A DNA stretch of 64,000 bases. Origin: SZUA-22 sp963751695 (GTDB lineage: Bacteria > Bacteroidota > Ignavibacteria > Ignavibacteriales > Melioribacteraceae). The position numbers and the translations under genes are program-made. This document shows, in pieces, positions 55,349-64,000 of the stretch (the first letter of the stretch is position 1; the number at the start of each line of letters is the position of its first letter). The stretch covers positions 434,001 to 498,000 of the forward strand of contig CAVVVP010000010.1 of assembly GCA_963751695.1 (NCBI GenBank). The letters run 5' to 3'. Under the pieces are notes generated by a model. That model worked only from the letters and a program-made list of their open reading frames with translations, had not been told where the DNA came from and did not search any database.

Positions 55349-55921
55349 ATGGTAGATTTTGTTCCTCATTCCGTTCCAACAAATAGTGGATGGATCGAAG
55401 TAATCTCTGGTTGTATGTTCAGTGGCAAAACTGAAGAGTTGATCCGCCGCTTACGACGCGCGGAAATTGCAAAATTATCAGTTCAGATATTTAAACCAAA
55501 AATTGACGACAGATACTCAACTGAAAAGATAGTGTCTCATAGCGAACAATCACTCCCTTCATCAATTGTGGAATTCCCAAGGGATATTCTTAGACTTGGT
55601 AAAGCAGCTCAAGTGATTGGAATTGATGAAGCACAGTTCTTTGATGACTCACTCGTTGGAGTTTGTCAAGAGATGGCTAATCAAGGTAAACGAGTTATCG
55701 TTGCCGGTTTGGATATGGACTATAGAGGTGAACCATTTGAACCTATACCACAACTATTAGCTACGGCGGAATATATTACAAAAGCTTTAGCAATATGTGT
55801 TGTGTGCGGAAATCCAGCCAGCATGACTCAGAGAAAGATTTCCTCAGCTGAAAGAGTTGTTGTTGGAGCATTAGACAGCTATGAAGCAAGATGTAGAAAA
55901 CATCACTACAAACCTAATTAG
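55349..55921 (+). CDS. tdk: Thymidine kinase (type II)
   Basis: The 190-residue protein has a Walker A loop GCMFSGKTEELIRR (near residue 22), the Walker B-like GIDEAQFFD and a zinc site with CVVCGNPA and a later CRKHH. This is the bacterial TK1-like enzyme, which phosphorylates thymidine and deoxyuridine with ATP. It starts 17 bases after cdd and ends 9 bases before the nucleoside transporter gene. It supplies dTMP from imported or recycled nucleosides. Confidence 0.93.
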   Translation: MVDFVPHSVPTNSGWIEVISGCMFSGKTEELIRRLRRAEIAKLSVQIFKPKIDDRYSTEKIVSHSEQSLPSSIVEFPRDILRLGKAAQVIGIDEAQFFDDSLVGVCQEMANQGKRVIVAGLDMDYRGEPFEPIPQLLATAEYITKALAICVVCGNPASMTQRKISSAERVVVGALDSYEARCRKHHYKPN

Positions 55922-55930
55922 TAGCGCCTT

Positions 55931-57283
55931 ATGGACTTTCTATCAATACTCCGTGGCATATTTGGTATTCTTCTTCTTATAGGAATTGCATTTCTATTTT
56001 CGAATAATAAGAAAAAGATAAATTGGAAACTTGTCACTTATGGTTTAGGAATACAGTTCATATTTGCAATTCTGATCATTAAGGGTGAACAACTTGGTGA
56101 TTTTTTTTCACCGCTCGGATGGGTTAAAACATTTTTTTCTTGGGTAAGCAGCTTTTTTGTAGTTGTTCTTAGGTTTACAACTGAAGGTGCAAAGTTCGTA
56201 TTTGGGGTACTCGCTCTTTCTCCCGAATCTGAAGGTAGTCTTGGAGTATTTTTTGCTTTCCAAGTTCTACCTACGATTATTTTCTTTGCTTCTCTTATGG
56301 CTATTTTATATCACCTTGGTGTAATGCAAAGAATTGTGCAAGCAATGGCTTGGATAATGGCTAAAATTCTTGGCACTAGCGGAGCTGAATCTTTGTCCGC
56401 AACAGCTAATATTTTTGTAGGGCAAACTGAGGCCCCTCTGATGATCAGGCCATTTCTTAAGGGGATGACAAACAGCGAACTTCTTACAGTAATGGTTGGC
56501 GGAATGGCTACTGTTGCCGGTGGTGTAATGGCAGCGTATATACAAATTTTAAGTCAGTCCTTTGCTGAAGTGATGGGGCTTTCTATAATAGATGCTCAAC
56601 TTATGTTTGCAACTCACCTCTTAGGTGCTAGTGTTATGGCTGCCCCAGCTGGATTGGTAATTTCAAAAATACTTTACCCTGAAACTGAGGAAGCTGAAAC
56701 CAAAGGGACTGTCAAAGTAAATGTTGAAAAAACATCTTCAAATGTAATTGAAGCTGCGGCAACCGGAGCATCAGATGGACTCAAACTAGCACTTAATGTT
56801 GGGGCAATGTTAATTGCCTTCATAGCGTTGATTGCTTTAACTAATTACATGCTAGAGGGAGTTGGTTCAATTTTCGGATTAAATGCTATGTTCATTGAAG
56901 AATTCGGTAAACCATTGAATCTTCAATTATTACTTGGGCTGGTTCTTCAATTCTTAGCATTTGGAATTGGTGTGCCATGGGAAGGGGCGCTACAATTTGG
57001 ATCACTATTTGGCACTAAAATCGTGTTAAATGAATTTGTTGCATACTTTGATATGAGTACTTTAATTTCTACAAAAGAATTAATTAACGAAAAAACAGTA
57101 CTGATGGCAACGTACGCACTTTGTGGATTCGCCAACTTCAGTTCAATTGCGATTCAAATTGGTGGAATTTCTCCACTTGCTCCAAATCGTAAATCAGATC
57201 TTGCTAAATTAGGAATGAAAGCGGTGGCCGGTGGAGCTTTAGCCACTTTGATGACCGCCACATTAGCAGGTATTCTTTTCTAA
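55931..57283 (+). CDS. nupC: Concentrative nucleoside transporter, NupC type
   Basis: The 450-residue protein has about ten membrane helices and CNT signatures: FVGQTEAPLMIRPFL near residue 163, the ATVAGGVMAAYI segment, FGIGVPWEGALQ and CGFANFSSIAIQIGG close to the end. The family imports nucleosides with H+ or Na+. It overlaps the next gene (purine nucleoside phosphorylase) by one base, and the cytidine deaminase and thymidine kinase genes lie just upstream. The cluster takes up and salvages nucleosides. Confidence 0.93.
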   Translation: MDFLSILRGIFGILLLIGIAFLFSNNKKKINWKLVTYGLGIQFIFAILIIKGEQLGDFFSPLGWVKTFFSWVSSFFVVVLRFTTEGAKFVFGVLALSPESEGSLGVFFAFQVLPTIIFFASLMAILYHLGVMQRIVQAMAWIMAKILGTSGAESLSATANIFVGQTEAPLMIRPFLKGMTNSELLTVMVGGMATVAGGVMAAYIQILSQSFAEVMGLSIIDAQLMFATHLLGASVMAAPAGLVISKILYPETEEAETKGTVKVNVEKTSSNVIEAAATGASDGLKLALNVGAMLIAFIALIALTNYMLEGVGSIFGLNAMFIEEFGKPLNLQLLLGLVLQFLAFGIGVPWEGALQFGSLFGTKIVLNEFVAYFDMSTLISTKELINEKTVLMATYALCGFANFSSIAIQIGGISPLAPNRKSDLAKLGMKAVAGGALATLMTATLAGILF

Positions 57284-58104
57284 TGATTGATCTAGAATTT
57301 AAATATAAAAAGCTACTAGAAGAGATAGATTTAGTTAAACCTTTTGATACTGAAATTGTATTAATTCTGGGAAGTGGATTGGGTGAGTTTGCAAATCAAA
57401 CTGAAATAGTAAAATCAATTGCTACAGAATCCCTTAAGGATTATCCAAAGTCTACAGTCGAGGGGCATAAAGGATTTATCCATTTTTGCAATCTTCATGA
57501 TAAGAAGTTGTTAATATTTCAAGGGAGAATTCACCCATATGAAGGATATAAGATTGATGAATGTATCTTACCCATTCTAATATCCAAGCATCTCGGCTGT
57601 AAACAAATGATTTTAACAAATGCTGCTGGTGGGCTTAATCCAAATTTCAAACCAGCTGACCTCATGCTAATTACATCGATGAATTCATTTAACATTAAGA
57701 AGGAACTTACTTCTGTAATTGGATTAGCATCACAAGAAATGAAATCAAATTTCTTGGACTTCCCCTCTGAAAATCTTAATGATATTATTAGAAAAGCTTC
57801 ATTAAAAGTTGATGTATTTTTAAAAGAAGGAGTTTATTGGTTTGGAACAGGTCCAAGTTATGAAACACCTTCAGAAATTAAAATGGTCAGTGTATTAGGT
57901 GGAGATGCAGTAGGAATGTCCACCGTTCATGAAGCTGTTTACGCATCAACATTAGGAATAGAGGTAGCAGCTATTTCTTGCATAACAAATTTCGCATCGG
58001 GCATTTCATCAAACAAACTTGATCATCAAGAAGTGATTGAAACCGCAAAAATTGTAAAGGATAAGTTTGAAAGTCTAATGAAAAAAATAATTGAATTGAT
58101 GTAA
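57283..58104 (+). CDS. punA: Purine-nucleoside phosphorylase (class II, trimeric type)
   Basis: The 273-residue protein has the phosphate-binding GSGLGEFAN (near residue 30), EGHKGFIHF, QGRIHPYEGY, TNAAGGLN and a MVSVLGGDAVGMST methionine site. The ITNFASG segment has the Asn linked to preference for 6-oxopurines. It splits inosine and guanosine with phosphate to base and ribose-1-phosphate. It closes the salvage operon; its ATG overlaps the transporter stop codon by one base. Confidence 0.92.
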   Translation: MIDLEFKYKKLLEEIDLVKPFDTEIVLILGSGLGEFANQTEIVKSIATESLKDYPKSTVEGHKGFIHFCNLHDKKLLIFQGRIHPYEGYKIDECILPILISKHLGCKQMILTNAAGGLNPNFKPADLMLITSMNSFNIKKELTSVIGLASQEMKSNFLDFPSENLNDIIRKASLKVDVFLKEGVYWFGTGPSYETPSEIKMVSVLGGDAVGMSTVHEAVYASTLGIEVAAISCITNFASGISSNKLDHQEVIETAKIVKDKFESLMKKIIELM

Positions 58105-58152
58105 TATATTGTCTATTATTCACAAAGTACTAATAATAACCCATTATAGTAT

Positions 58153-60639
58153 ATGATAAATATAATCAGGCTAAGACTAAAAACAATAATATTTTTTCTA
58201 CTTCTCTTTTCTATATATCAATCTGATCTTTTCTCTCAAGAGAAGGGACAAAAGGAAGAGTCTACAGAATCAACAGAGAAAGTAATTACTGCAGTTCCAG
58301 TAATAGAGATACCTCAAAAAATCGAAGAAGCATACGTATTTATTAAAGAGATTGAATCTCAACAAATTCCGTCAAAGCCAATTGAGGAACTTAAAGAAGA
58401 TTTCACTGAAATTCTAAGAAAAGATTCTCTCCTGAAAGTGGAATCGACTAAAGAGTTTATCCAGAACCTGCCTTCTAGAAAGCTCGAAGACTATAATGCC
58501 AAATGGGATGCATATCTCAATTCAATTCTTTCTTACAAGAAAATTCTCGAAGATGATGCAGCGAAGATTACTGAGATCAAAGAAAGTTATCAGAACTTTG
58601 ATGCTAGGTGGGATCTTACGTATGACAACGCAAAAAAAGAGAAAGCCCCTCGTGCTATCATTACAAGGCTTAATGAACTTAATAGGGATACGAAGAAACT
58701 TGATAAACGTTTAGTAAAGATTCTTAATCAAATTCTGTTGCTCCGAGATAAGGTTTCAACCGAAGAATTTGTGACAAATGAAGTAATAACTCTTATAGCT
58801 GAAACTATTAAAGCTCATAAGTCTATGTTATTTTCGATTGACTCCCCTCCAATATGGATTGCAATTTCCGAATATTCTGATACCACTACTTTTGCTAACA
58901 GATGGGAAAAGAACAAGGGAAATATTCGAACTTCATTTATTGATTTTTACAAATTATATGGTAGTAGGATAGTTTATTACGCTATTTTTTTTGTAATTGT
59001 TTTTACTTTCATTCTCTATTTAAAAAGATTTGCTAAAAATAACACTGAAAATCCTATTGATTCTACTGAGGATGTAACCACATTTAAAATTTTAAGTAAA
59101 CCATTCTCTATTGCAATTCTAATTGCATTATTTGCAGAAGAACTTTTTTTTCCATCTGTTCCAGGAATAGTGAGTCAAATATTTTCTATTTTGTTCATAT
59201 TTCCACTTCTTTCACTTTTCCCCACTTATATTTCAAAAGAAGCAAGAGGACCGTTATATTTCATAACTTCGATCTACTTACTTCAGCAGGTTCTTGATCT
59301 GGGCTCAACAAACACCCTTAACCAAAGAATATTTATAATAGTATTGATAATGCTTTCTATAATTGCGTTTATCTACATAATAAAGATTCCTATTTCTAGT
59401 TTACCCACTAATAGAAAGAATTTTATTTCCTTTATTACTACATTATCAAAAATCTTGATAGTAGTATTGAGTTTATCATTGATCGCAAATTTTATTGGGA
59501 GCACAAAACTATCAAGATTAGTTTTAAGCGGGGTAATGACAAGTATATACTCCGGATTATTATTAATAACCGGTTATCAGGTCTTTAACGTACTTCTCAG
59601 TATATTTTTAGAAACCAAATTTGCAAATCTATTCTTAGTAGTCCAAAATAGAAAATTTGTAATTAAGAAAACCCTCTTAAAGTTGCTAAAAATCGCTGCT
59701 TTTATTGTTGCGACCATTTTGATTCTTGAAGGATTTGGATTGTATCAATTCTTCCTAGAAATTATTACAGATTTTCTAGAGACCTCATGGAAAGTTGGAG
59801 AATCAACAATAGCCGTTGCTGATATATTCCTCTTCTTTATTTCCATCTGGGTTTCAATTAAGCTGTCAACGTTTATCAGATTCATACTTGATGGAGAATT
59901 ATTACCTAGGATTAATCTCCCAAGAGGAGTGCCAGGAGCAATTTCATTAATGGCAAATTATGTAATTCTTACTCTTGGTTTACTGTTTGCATTTGTTGCC
60001 ATAGGATTTGATTTGTCCAAATTTGCAATAGTTTTCGGCGCTCTTGGAGTAGGTATTGGATTTGGATTACAGAATATTGTAAATAATTTTATCTCAGGAT
60101 TAATATTGCTTTTTGAAAGACCAATTCAAGTTGGGGATGTCATTAGTATCCAAAACCTTAGTGGTACAGTAAAAAGAATCGGTATTAGATCAAGTATTAT
60201 AGCCGGTTGGGATGGTTCTGAGGAGATTGTACCCAATGCTGATCTCGTTTCAACTAGAGTCACAAACTGGACTTTGTCAAATAAAAACAGAAGAATTGAG
60301 ATTAAAATTGGAGTTGAATATGGGTCCGATCCTGAGCAGGTGATGGAATTATTAAGATACTCTATCAGTAGTAGAGGTGATGTTTTAAAAGAACCTTCAG
60401 CCTATGTGCTTTTTGAAGGTTTTAGTGACAGAACAATGGATTTCACATTTCGCTTCTGGATACCAAATACTGGAGATTGGATATTCATCAAGAGTGAAGT
60501 TTTTGTACATATTAGTTCACTCCTACAAGAAGCTAGTATTAAAGTCCCATATCCTCAAATGGATGTAAAAATAAAAGAGAGTGAAGATTCTTCATCTGGA
60601 AAAGAAGAAGAAGAATTAAAACGTATTTCAGATTCTTAA
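58153..60639 (+). CDS. Large MscS/MscK-type mechanosensitive channel
   Basis: The 828-residue protein has a signal peptide (about 1-29) and a periplasmic, charged coiled-coil region (about 30-270). Roughly ten helices (about 275-640) follow. The MscS core then comes with FGALGVGIGFGLQNIVNNFISG and FERPIQVGDVISI near residue 640, and a C-terminal cytosolic domain. The length is between MscS (286 residues) and MscK (about 1120). It would open on membrane tension; the periplasmic coil could sense osmolytes or envelope load. It converges on rsmE with a 12-base overlap. Confidence 0.88.
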   Translation: MINIIRLRLKTIIFFLLLFSIYQSDLFSQEKGQKEESTESTEKVITAVPVIEIPQKIEEAYVFIKEIESQQIPSKPIEELKEDFTEILRKDSLLKVESTKEFIQNLPSRKLEDYNAKWDAYLNSILSYKKILEDDAAKITEIKESYQNFDARWDLTYDNAKKEKAPRAIITRLNELNRDTKKLDKRLVKILNQILLLRDKVSTEEFVTNEVITLIAETIKAHKSMLFSIDSPPIWIAISEYSDTTTFANRWEKNKGNIRTSFIDFYKLYGSRIVYYAIFFVIVFTFILYLKRFAKNNTENPIDSTEDVTTFKILSKPFSIAILIALFAEELFFPSVPGIVSQIFSILFIFPLLSLFPTYISKEARGPLYFITSIYLLQQVLDLGSTNTLNQRIFIIVLIMLSIIAFIYIIKIPISSLPTNRKNFISFITTLSKILIVVLSLSLIANFIGSTKLSRLVLSGVMTSIYSGLLLITGYQVFNVLLSIFLETKFANLFLVVQNRKFVIKKTLLKLLKIAAFIVATILILEGFGLYQFFLEIITDFLETSWKVGESTIAVADIFLFFISIWVSIKLSTFIRFILDGELLPRINLPRGVPGAISLMANYVILTLGLLFAFVAIGFDLSKFAIVFGALGVGIGFGLQNIVNNFISGLILLFERPIQVGDVISIQNLSGTVKRIGIRSSIIAGWDGSEEIVPNADLVSTRVTNWTLSNKNRRIEIKIGVEYGSDPEQVMELLRYSISSRGDVLKEPSAYVLFEGFSDRTMDFTFRFWIPNTGDWIFIKSEVFVHISSLLQEASIKVPYPQMDVKIKESEDSSSGKEEEELKRISDS

Positions 60640-61344
60640 AGCTATCTCTGAAGCTGTTGCGATGATCGCAGTTTCACTTCTCAATCGATTTGGTGTCAAC
60701 TTAACTAATACTGCATTTTCAAGTTGAGATATTTCTTTCTCTGTAAGTCCCCCTTCAGGACCGAAAATGAATATTGAATGTTTCTCTGAAATTAGTCGAT
60801 CAGACTTAACAAATTCAGATAAAGAAATAGGGGCATTCTGATCAAAAATAATTTTCTCCCCCTCAATTTCATTAAGATGCTTTATTGATTGAATATAACA
60901 GATACTAGGTATATAACTTCTCAGTGATTGCTTCATAGCAGAGAGGGCAATTTTATTCCACCGCTCCAATTTTTCTCCTTTTGCTATTGACCTTTCTGAG
61001 TTAAAGACAACGAAATTAGTTATTCCGAGTTCAACACATTTCTCGAGAGAAAAGTCAAATCGATCACTGCTTTTTAGTCTTGGTATACAAAATGTAATCT
61101 CTGCAAACTGATTCTGATAATTTATCACATTCAAAATTCTTGCAGTTACAGAAGTTGAACAAGTCTCTACAATTTCACTTTTGAATATTCTCCCTAAGCC
61201 GTCAGTTATGTTTAGTTTATCACCAACTCCGTGTCTCATTACTTTAACGAGATGTTTTGATTCCTCCTCAGCAATTTGAATATAACCATCTGAGATATCT
61301 GAAGAATAATAAAGTTCTATATTAGAAAGATATTCCTGATTCAA
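60628..61344 (-). CDS. rsmE: 16S rRNA m3U1498 methyltransferase
   Basis: The protein (about 238 residues) has the N-terminal PUA-like piece (EEESKHLVKVMRHGVGDKL) and a knotted SPOUT fold with FIFGPEGGLTEKEI and LRSETAIIATASE at the end. It methylates U1498 of 16S rRNA using SAM. I preferred a TTG at 61344, preceded by GAGGAG, over the ATG at 61380, which would overlap the Omp85 gene by 59 bases. The two starts differ by 12 residues. The C terminus overlaps the MscK-like gene on the other strand. Confidence 0.88.
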   Translation of the reverse strand: MNQEYLSNIELYYSSDISDGYIQIAEEESKHLVKVMRHGVGDKLNITDGLGRIFKSEIVETCSTSVTARILNVINYQNQFAEITFCIPRLKSSDRFDFSLEKCVELGITNFVVFNSERSIAKGEKLERWNKIALSAMKQSLRSYIPSICYIQSIKHLNEIEGEKIIFDQNAPISLSEFVKSDRLISEKHSIFIFGPEGGLTEKEISQLENAVLVKLTPNRLRSETAIIATASEIALRI

Positions 61345-62650
61345 ATAGAAATTCTCCTCTGCCCATTTCGTTCCACGCATATTCAGTTCTGAAACTCAAG
61401 TATGGCATAATTAGAAATGTGAATCCAAGTCCATAACCTGAGTTGAAATCATTTAAGGTAACTTTATCACCATTATTAAAAACCGTAGCTGCATCTGCAA
61501 AGATATTGAAAATTATCTTTATCCTTGCTCTACTTAGACTTTTGGGAATTATTGGCAGTTTGATTCCAAAATTCCACTCTTTCAATATAGGGTACCCCAA
61601 TTCAATAGATCCAATTAAAGCATTATTTCCTTCTCTAACCAAATATCTATTTCCTCTAGTATAGTACTCGAATCCTAAGATCGAATAATCATAAAGTGGA
61701 ACAAATTTACCAAATGTAGTACGGCCGCCAATTCTATATTTGAATAGTAGATCATCCACTATTTTTCTATAGTTTCTTACTTCTGCATCAAATGAGTGGT
61801 AACTTATCTCTTGACTACCAATACCTTTGTATGAATAATTTGTAATAAAATAGTAACCTCTATCAGCAAATTGCCGCAAATTTCTTGTATCAAATTCATA
61901 TGATAAACCAGTTGAGAAACTACGATCTATTTTTGTCCCACTTGCCATAGCAGAATTTAATACTTCTGAAGGAGCTTCAATATAACTGTATCCACCAACA
62001 AGATAAATATTATTAGTTAGATTTAATCTCTTTCCAAATGCAATTGATCCAGAACTGGTAATAAATTCGAAAGGAGAACCATATATTTCTTCTGCTGTAG
62101 GACTCTTATTAATTGGTGTTGAATACAGACCACTGATCATAAAGCTTATGTCAGCTGATGGAATCAGGAGAGGATTTTGATAACTCAGAGCAAAAAATGG
62201 ATCATATCCAAAAGACATTGTTGCCCTCAAAGTTTCGTTTCTTCCTCTAAAATTTCGGTATTCGAATGCAATACCATATGAAACCCTTTCAAATGTTTTT
62301 TCAGGAATATTAATAAATGGAACGGGAAAGATATACCAACTTTCTTCCACCTTTACAACAAGATTGTTATAATTCTCAAGCTCTTTTACTGATAGCTCAA
62401 CGCGAGTAAAAATACCAAGGCTAAAAATTCTCTCTTTGTTGAACCTTATTATTTCGGAATTAACAGTATCACCGGGTTCAATTGTAAGTTCTCTAAGAAT
62501 TACAAATTCTTCTGTTTTATCATTCCCAAAAATCTTGATTGAATCAATCCTTATCTCTTCGTTCAAAAGTAAAGATATATTTTTTGATTCTTGCCCGTTG
62601 ATAATTGAAATAAAGCAGATTAGATATGTTATGAAAATAATTTTTCTCAT
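61322..62650 (-). CDS. Omp85/BamA-superfamily outer-membrane protein
   Basis: The 442-residue protein has a signal peptide (about 1-19, ending near INGQ). One POTRA-like domain (about 30-110, with FGNDKTEEFVILRELTIEPG) precedes a beta-barrel surface-antigen domain. Barrel strands are visible as repeated aromatic and alternating patterns, and the end is FLFESGISF, the usual C-terminal aromatic. Only one POTRA is present where BamA has five, so this is a short Omp85 relative rather than the main assembly factor. It may insert or secrete a specific cargo. The gene overlaps rsmE. Confidence 0.82.
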   Translation of the reverse strand: MRKIIFITYLICFISIINGQESKNISLLLNEEIRIDSIKIFGNDKTEEFVILRELTIEPGDTVNSEIIRFNKERIFSLGIFTRVELSVKELENYNNLVVKVEESWYIFPVPFINIPEKTFERVSYGIAFEYRNFRGRNETLRATMSFGYDPFFALSYQNPLLIPSADISFMISGLYSTPINKSPTAEEIYGSPFEFITSSGSIAFGKRLNLTNNIYLVGGYSYIEAPSEVLNSAMASGTKIDRSFSTGLSYEFDTRNLRQFADRGYYFITNYSYKGIGSQEISYHSFDAEVRNYRKIVDDLLFKYRIGGRTTFGKFVPLYDYSILGFEYYTRGNRYLVREGNNALIGSIELGYPILKEWNFGIKLPIIPKSLSRARIKIIFNIFADAATVFNNGDKVTLNDFNSGYGLGFTFLIMPYLSFRTEYAWNEMGRGEFLFESGISF

Positions 62651-62719
62651 TAAAAGTAGAAATTGAAAAATTTAAAGATACTTGTTATAATAATACAGAG
62701 GAATGATTAGAATTACACT

Positions 62720-63109
62720 CTAGAAACACATTCCATGATCAACTTTGATGCATCTATTTTGAATTGTAGTAATACCCTTCTCAATAACCGCAGCTACAGC
62801 TGCATCATTTTGTACACCTAGTTGGAGCCAAAGTGCTTTAGGATTAATCTCCAACACATCTGGTATTAATTCTGGAATGCTTTCTGATTTACGGAAAACA
62901 TTTACAATATCTATTGCAAAGGGAATTTCTTTTAAATTACTGTAAACCTCCATTCCTTGAATCTCAGGTTTACCGGGATTTACACCCACAACATTGAATC
63001 CGTTCATCATTAAGTATTCAGCAATCTTTCTGCTAGTTCTAGTTGGATTATTCGAAATTCCTACTACTGCAATATTTTTTGAATTTTTCAGAATATCACA
63101 AATGTTCAT
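62720..63109 (-). CDS. CoA-binding domain protein (YccU-like)
   Basis: The 129-residue protein is a stand-alone CoA-binding fold. KNIAVVGISNNPTRTSRKIAEYL opens the Rossmann motif, GFNVVGVNPG follows, and CIKVDHGM lies at the C terminus. Small proteins of this type resemble the CoA domain of succinyl-CoA synthetase but have no ligase part. Their role is not well defined. It ends 70 bases from the Omp85 gene and starts 4 bases after gcvP, so it is probably in the same transcript as the glycine-cleavage gene. Confidence 0.85.
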   Translation of the reverse strand: MNICDILKNSKNIAVVGISNNPTRTSRKIAEYLMMNGFNVVGVNPGKPEIQGMEVYSNLKEIPFAIDIVNVFRKSESIPELIPDVLEINPKALWLQLGVQNDAAVAAVIEKGITTIQNRCIKVDHGMCF

Positions 63110-63112
63110 TCT

Positions 63113-64000
63113 TTATTCCTCTTCGAAAAATTGACCAACTGGGATACAACTGCAGAAAAGGTTTCTATCGCCATAAGCATCATTAATTCTGCCAACTGAA
63201 GGCCAATATTTATTACCTCTCAGATAATCTACTGGAAATGCTGCAACCTCTCTACTATAACTATGTCTCCACTCATTCGATGTACATTCTGCAACCGTAT
63301 GAGGTGCAGTTTTTAGTGGATTATCCTCAAGATCGAAATCACCATTTTCAATTTCTGATATCTCATTTCTAATTGAGATCATCGCTTCACAGAATCTATC
63401 TAGTTCCGATTTCGATTCACTTTCTGTAGGTTCCACCATTAATGTTCCTGCAACAGGAAAAGAAACGGTTGGTGCATGAAAACCATAATCCATTAGGCGT
63501 TTTGCAATATCAATTTCTGTAATGTTAGCTGATAGTTTAAAATCTCTCATATCAAAGATCAGTTCGTGTCCAACATTCCCATTTATACCAGTATAAAGGA
63601 CTTTATAAAATGGAGATAATTTTGATTTAATGTAATTTGCATTCAGTATCGCTATTTCCGTAGCCTTTTTCAATCCTCTGCTGCCCATCATTCTTATATA
63701 TGCGTACGATATAGGCAATATGCTTGCGCTTCCCCAAGGAGCAGCAGAAACTGCATTAATTGAATTCGCTTTATTAATATCTTTAACAACATGACCTGGC
63801 AAAAACTGAACAAGATGCTTAGCTACAGCAATGGGGCCTACTCCAGGACCTCCACCACCGTGAGGTATTGCAAATGTTTTATGAAGATTCAGATGGCAAA
63901 CATCCGCTCCAATAACTGCTGGATTGGTATATCCGACTTGTGCATTCATATTAGCACCATCTAAATATACTTGTCCTCCATTTTCATGAATAACTTTACA
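63113..64000 (-). CDS. gcvP: Glycine dehydrogenase (decarboxylating), C-terminal part
   Basis: The gene runs off the right edge; only about the last 296 residues are present. The sequence opens in-frame with VIHENGGQVYLDGANMNAQ, and the PLP lysine lies in HLNLHKTFAIPHGGGGPG. A PTESESKSELDRFCEAM segment and the family C terminus follow. GcvP is the PLP-dependent P protein of the glycine cleavage system and releases CO2 while loading the aminomethyl group on the H protein. The start is outside this window. Confidence 0.95.
   Translation of the reverse strand, partial: CKVIHENGGQVYLDGANMNAQVGYTNPAVIGADVCHLNLHKTFAIPHGGGGPGVGPIAVAKHLVQFLPGHVVKDINKANSINAVSAAPWGSASILPISYAYIRMMGSRGLKKATEIAILNANYIKSKLSPFYKVLYTGINGNVGHELIFDMRDFKLSANITEIDIAKRLMDYGFHAPTVSFPVAGTLMVEPTESESKSELDRFCEAMISIRNEISEIENGDFDLEDNPLKTAPHTVAECTSNEWRHSYSREVAAFPVDYLRGNKYWPSVGRINDAYGDRNLFCSCIPVGQFFEEE

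Noticed and set aside
1..64000. CRISPR arrays, tRNA or rRNA genes, insertion sequences, phage genes
   Set aside because: No regular repeat-spacer pattern, no tRNA T-loop type sequence in intergenic gaps, and no transposase or integrase motif was seen.

Overview
The window is AT-rich, gene-dense bacterial chromosome. It carries about 50 protein genes on both strands. I see no tRNA, rRNA, CRISPR array, insertion sequence or phage gene. The cell envelope is Gram-negative: there is an Omp85/BamA-type barrel, several lipoprotein signal peptides and TonB-independent lipid genes. A menaquinol-type cytochrome b/Rieske pair with an octahaem cytochrome, a FloA flotillin, DUF4861, glycine decarboxylase and frequent TTG starts fit the Bacteroidota/Chlorobiota group, most likely an Ignavibacteria-like lineage. 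That placement is inferred from gene content and not proven.

Layout. 1-446: non-coding, with a candidate small RNA. 447-7461 (minus): MscS channel, giant coiled-coil protein with a degenerate P-loop domain, second MscS channel, Kef-type K+/H+ antiporter. 7797-18000 (plus): a tight eight-gene operon of glutamate/D-glutamate/peptide chemistry (PLP lyase-like enzyme, DgcN-like DUF1611, PP-loop/creatininase fusion, dipeptide-epimerase/DgcA-like enolase, N-formylglutamate amidohydrolase, DUF1704 metallopeptidase, glutathione-synthetase-like ATP-grasp, PPK2). 18228-19926: DUF502 protein and a Na+/Ca2+ exchanger. 20027-24524 (minus): divalent-cation block (CorC remnant, CNNM/DUF21, MgtE, soluble MgtE_N-CBS protein, MscS-like protein). 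24864-31596 (minus): sugar catabolism (CBM9-like secreted protein, aldo/keto reductase, short NagA, ThuA, DUF4861, Gfo/Idh/MocA). 31805-40107 (minus): a probable aminolipid operon (lipid kinase, membrane methyltransferase fused to a BtaA-like aminocarboxypropyl transferase, GNAT, fold-III PLP decarboxylase, class II aldolase, LolCD/MacB-like ABC transporter). Two of its genes are interrupted by three single-base frame changes. 40213-43339 (minus): two-component pair. 43462-47718 (plus): cytochrome b, Rieske protein, octahaem-TPR cytochrome. 47727-50152: membrane dipeptidase and a GT87 enzyme. 50277-54866 (plus): FloA, a small membrane protein, UvrD-type helicase, GT2. 54930-58104 (plus): nucleoside salvage (cdd, tdk, nupC, PNP). 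58153-64000: MscK-like channel, RsmE, Omp85 protein, CoA-binding protein, and the 3' part of gcvP running off the end.

Two candidates stand out as undescribed systems. The first is the plus-strand operon at 7.8-18.0 kb. It places D-glutamate N-acylation and epimerisation enzymes beside an ATP-dependent PP-loop (MurL-like) protein fused to a creatininase, an N-acylglutamate hydrolase, a peptide ligase and a carboxypeptidase. It may make, epimerise and trim a glutamate-containing peptide or metabolite. The second is the minus-strand operon at 31.8-40.1 kb. It could build a homoserine-ether (betaine-like) lipid, modify its head group by methylation, decarboxylation or acylation, and export it. 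Both are inferences from domains and gene order.
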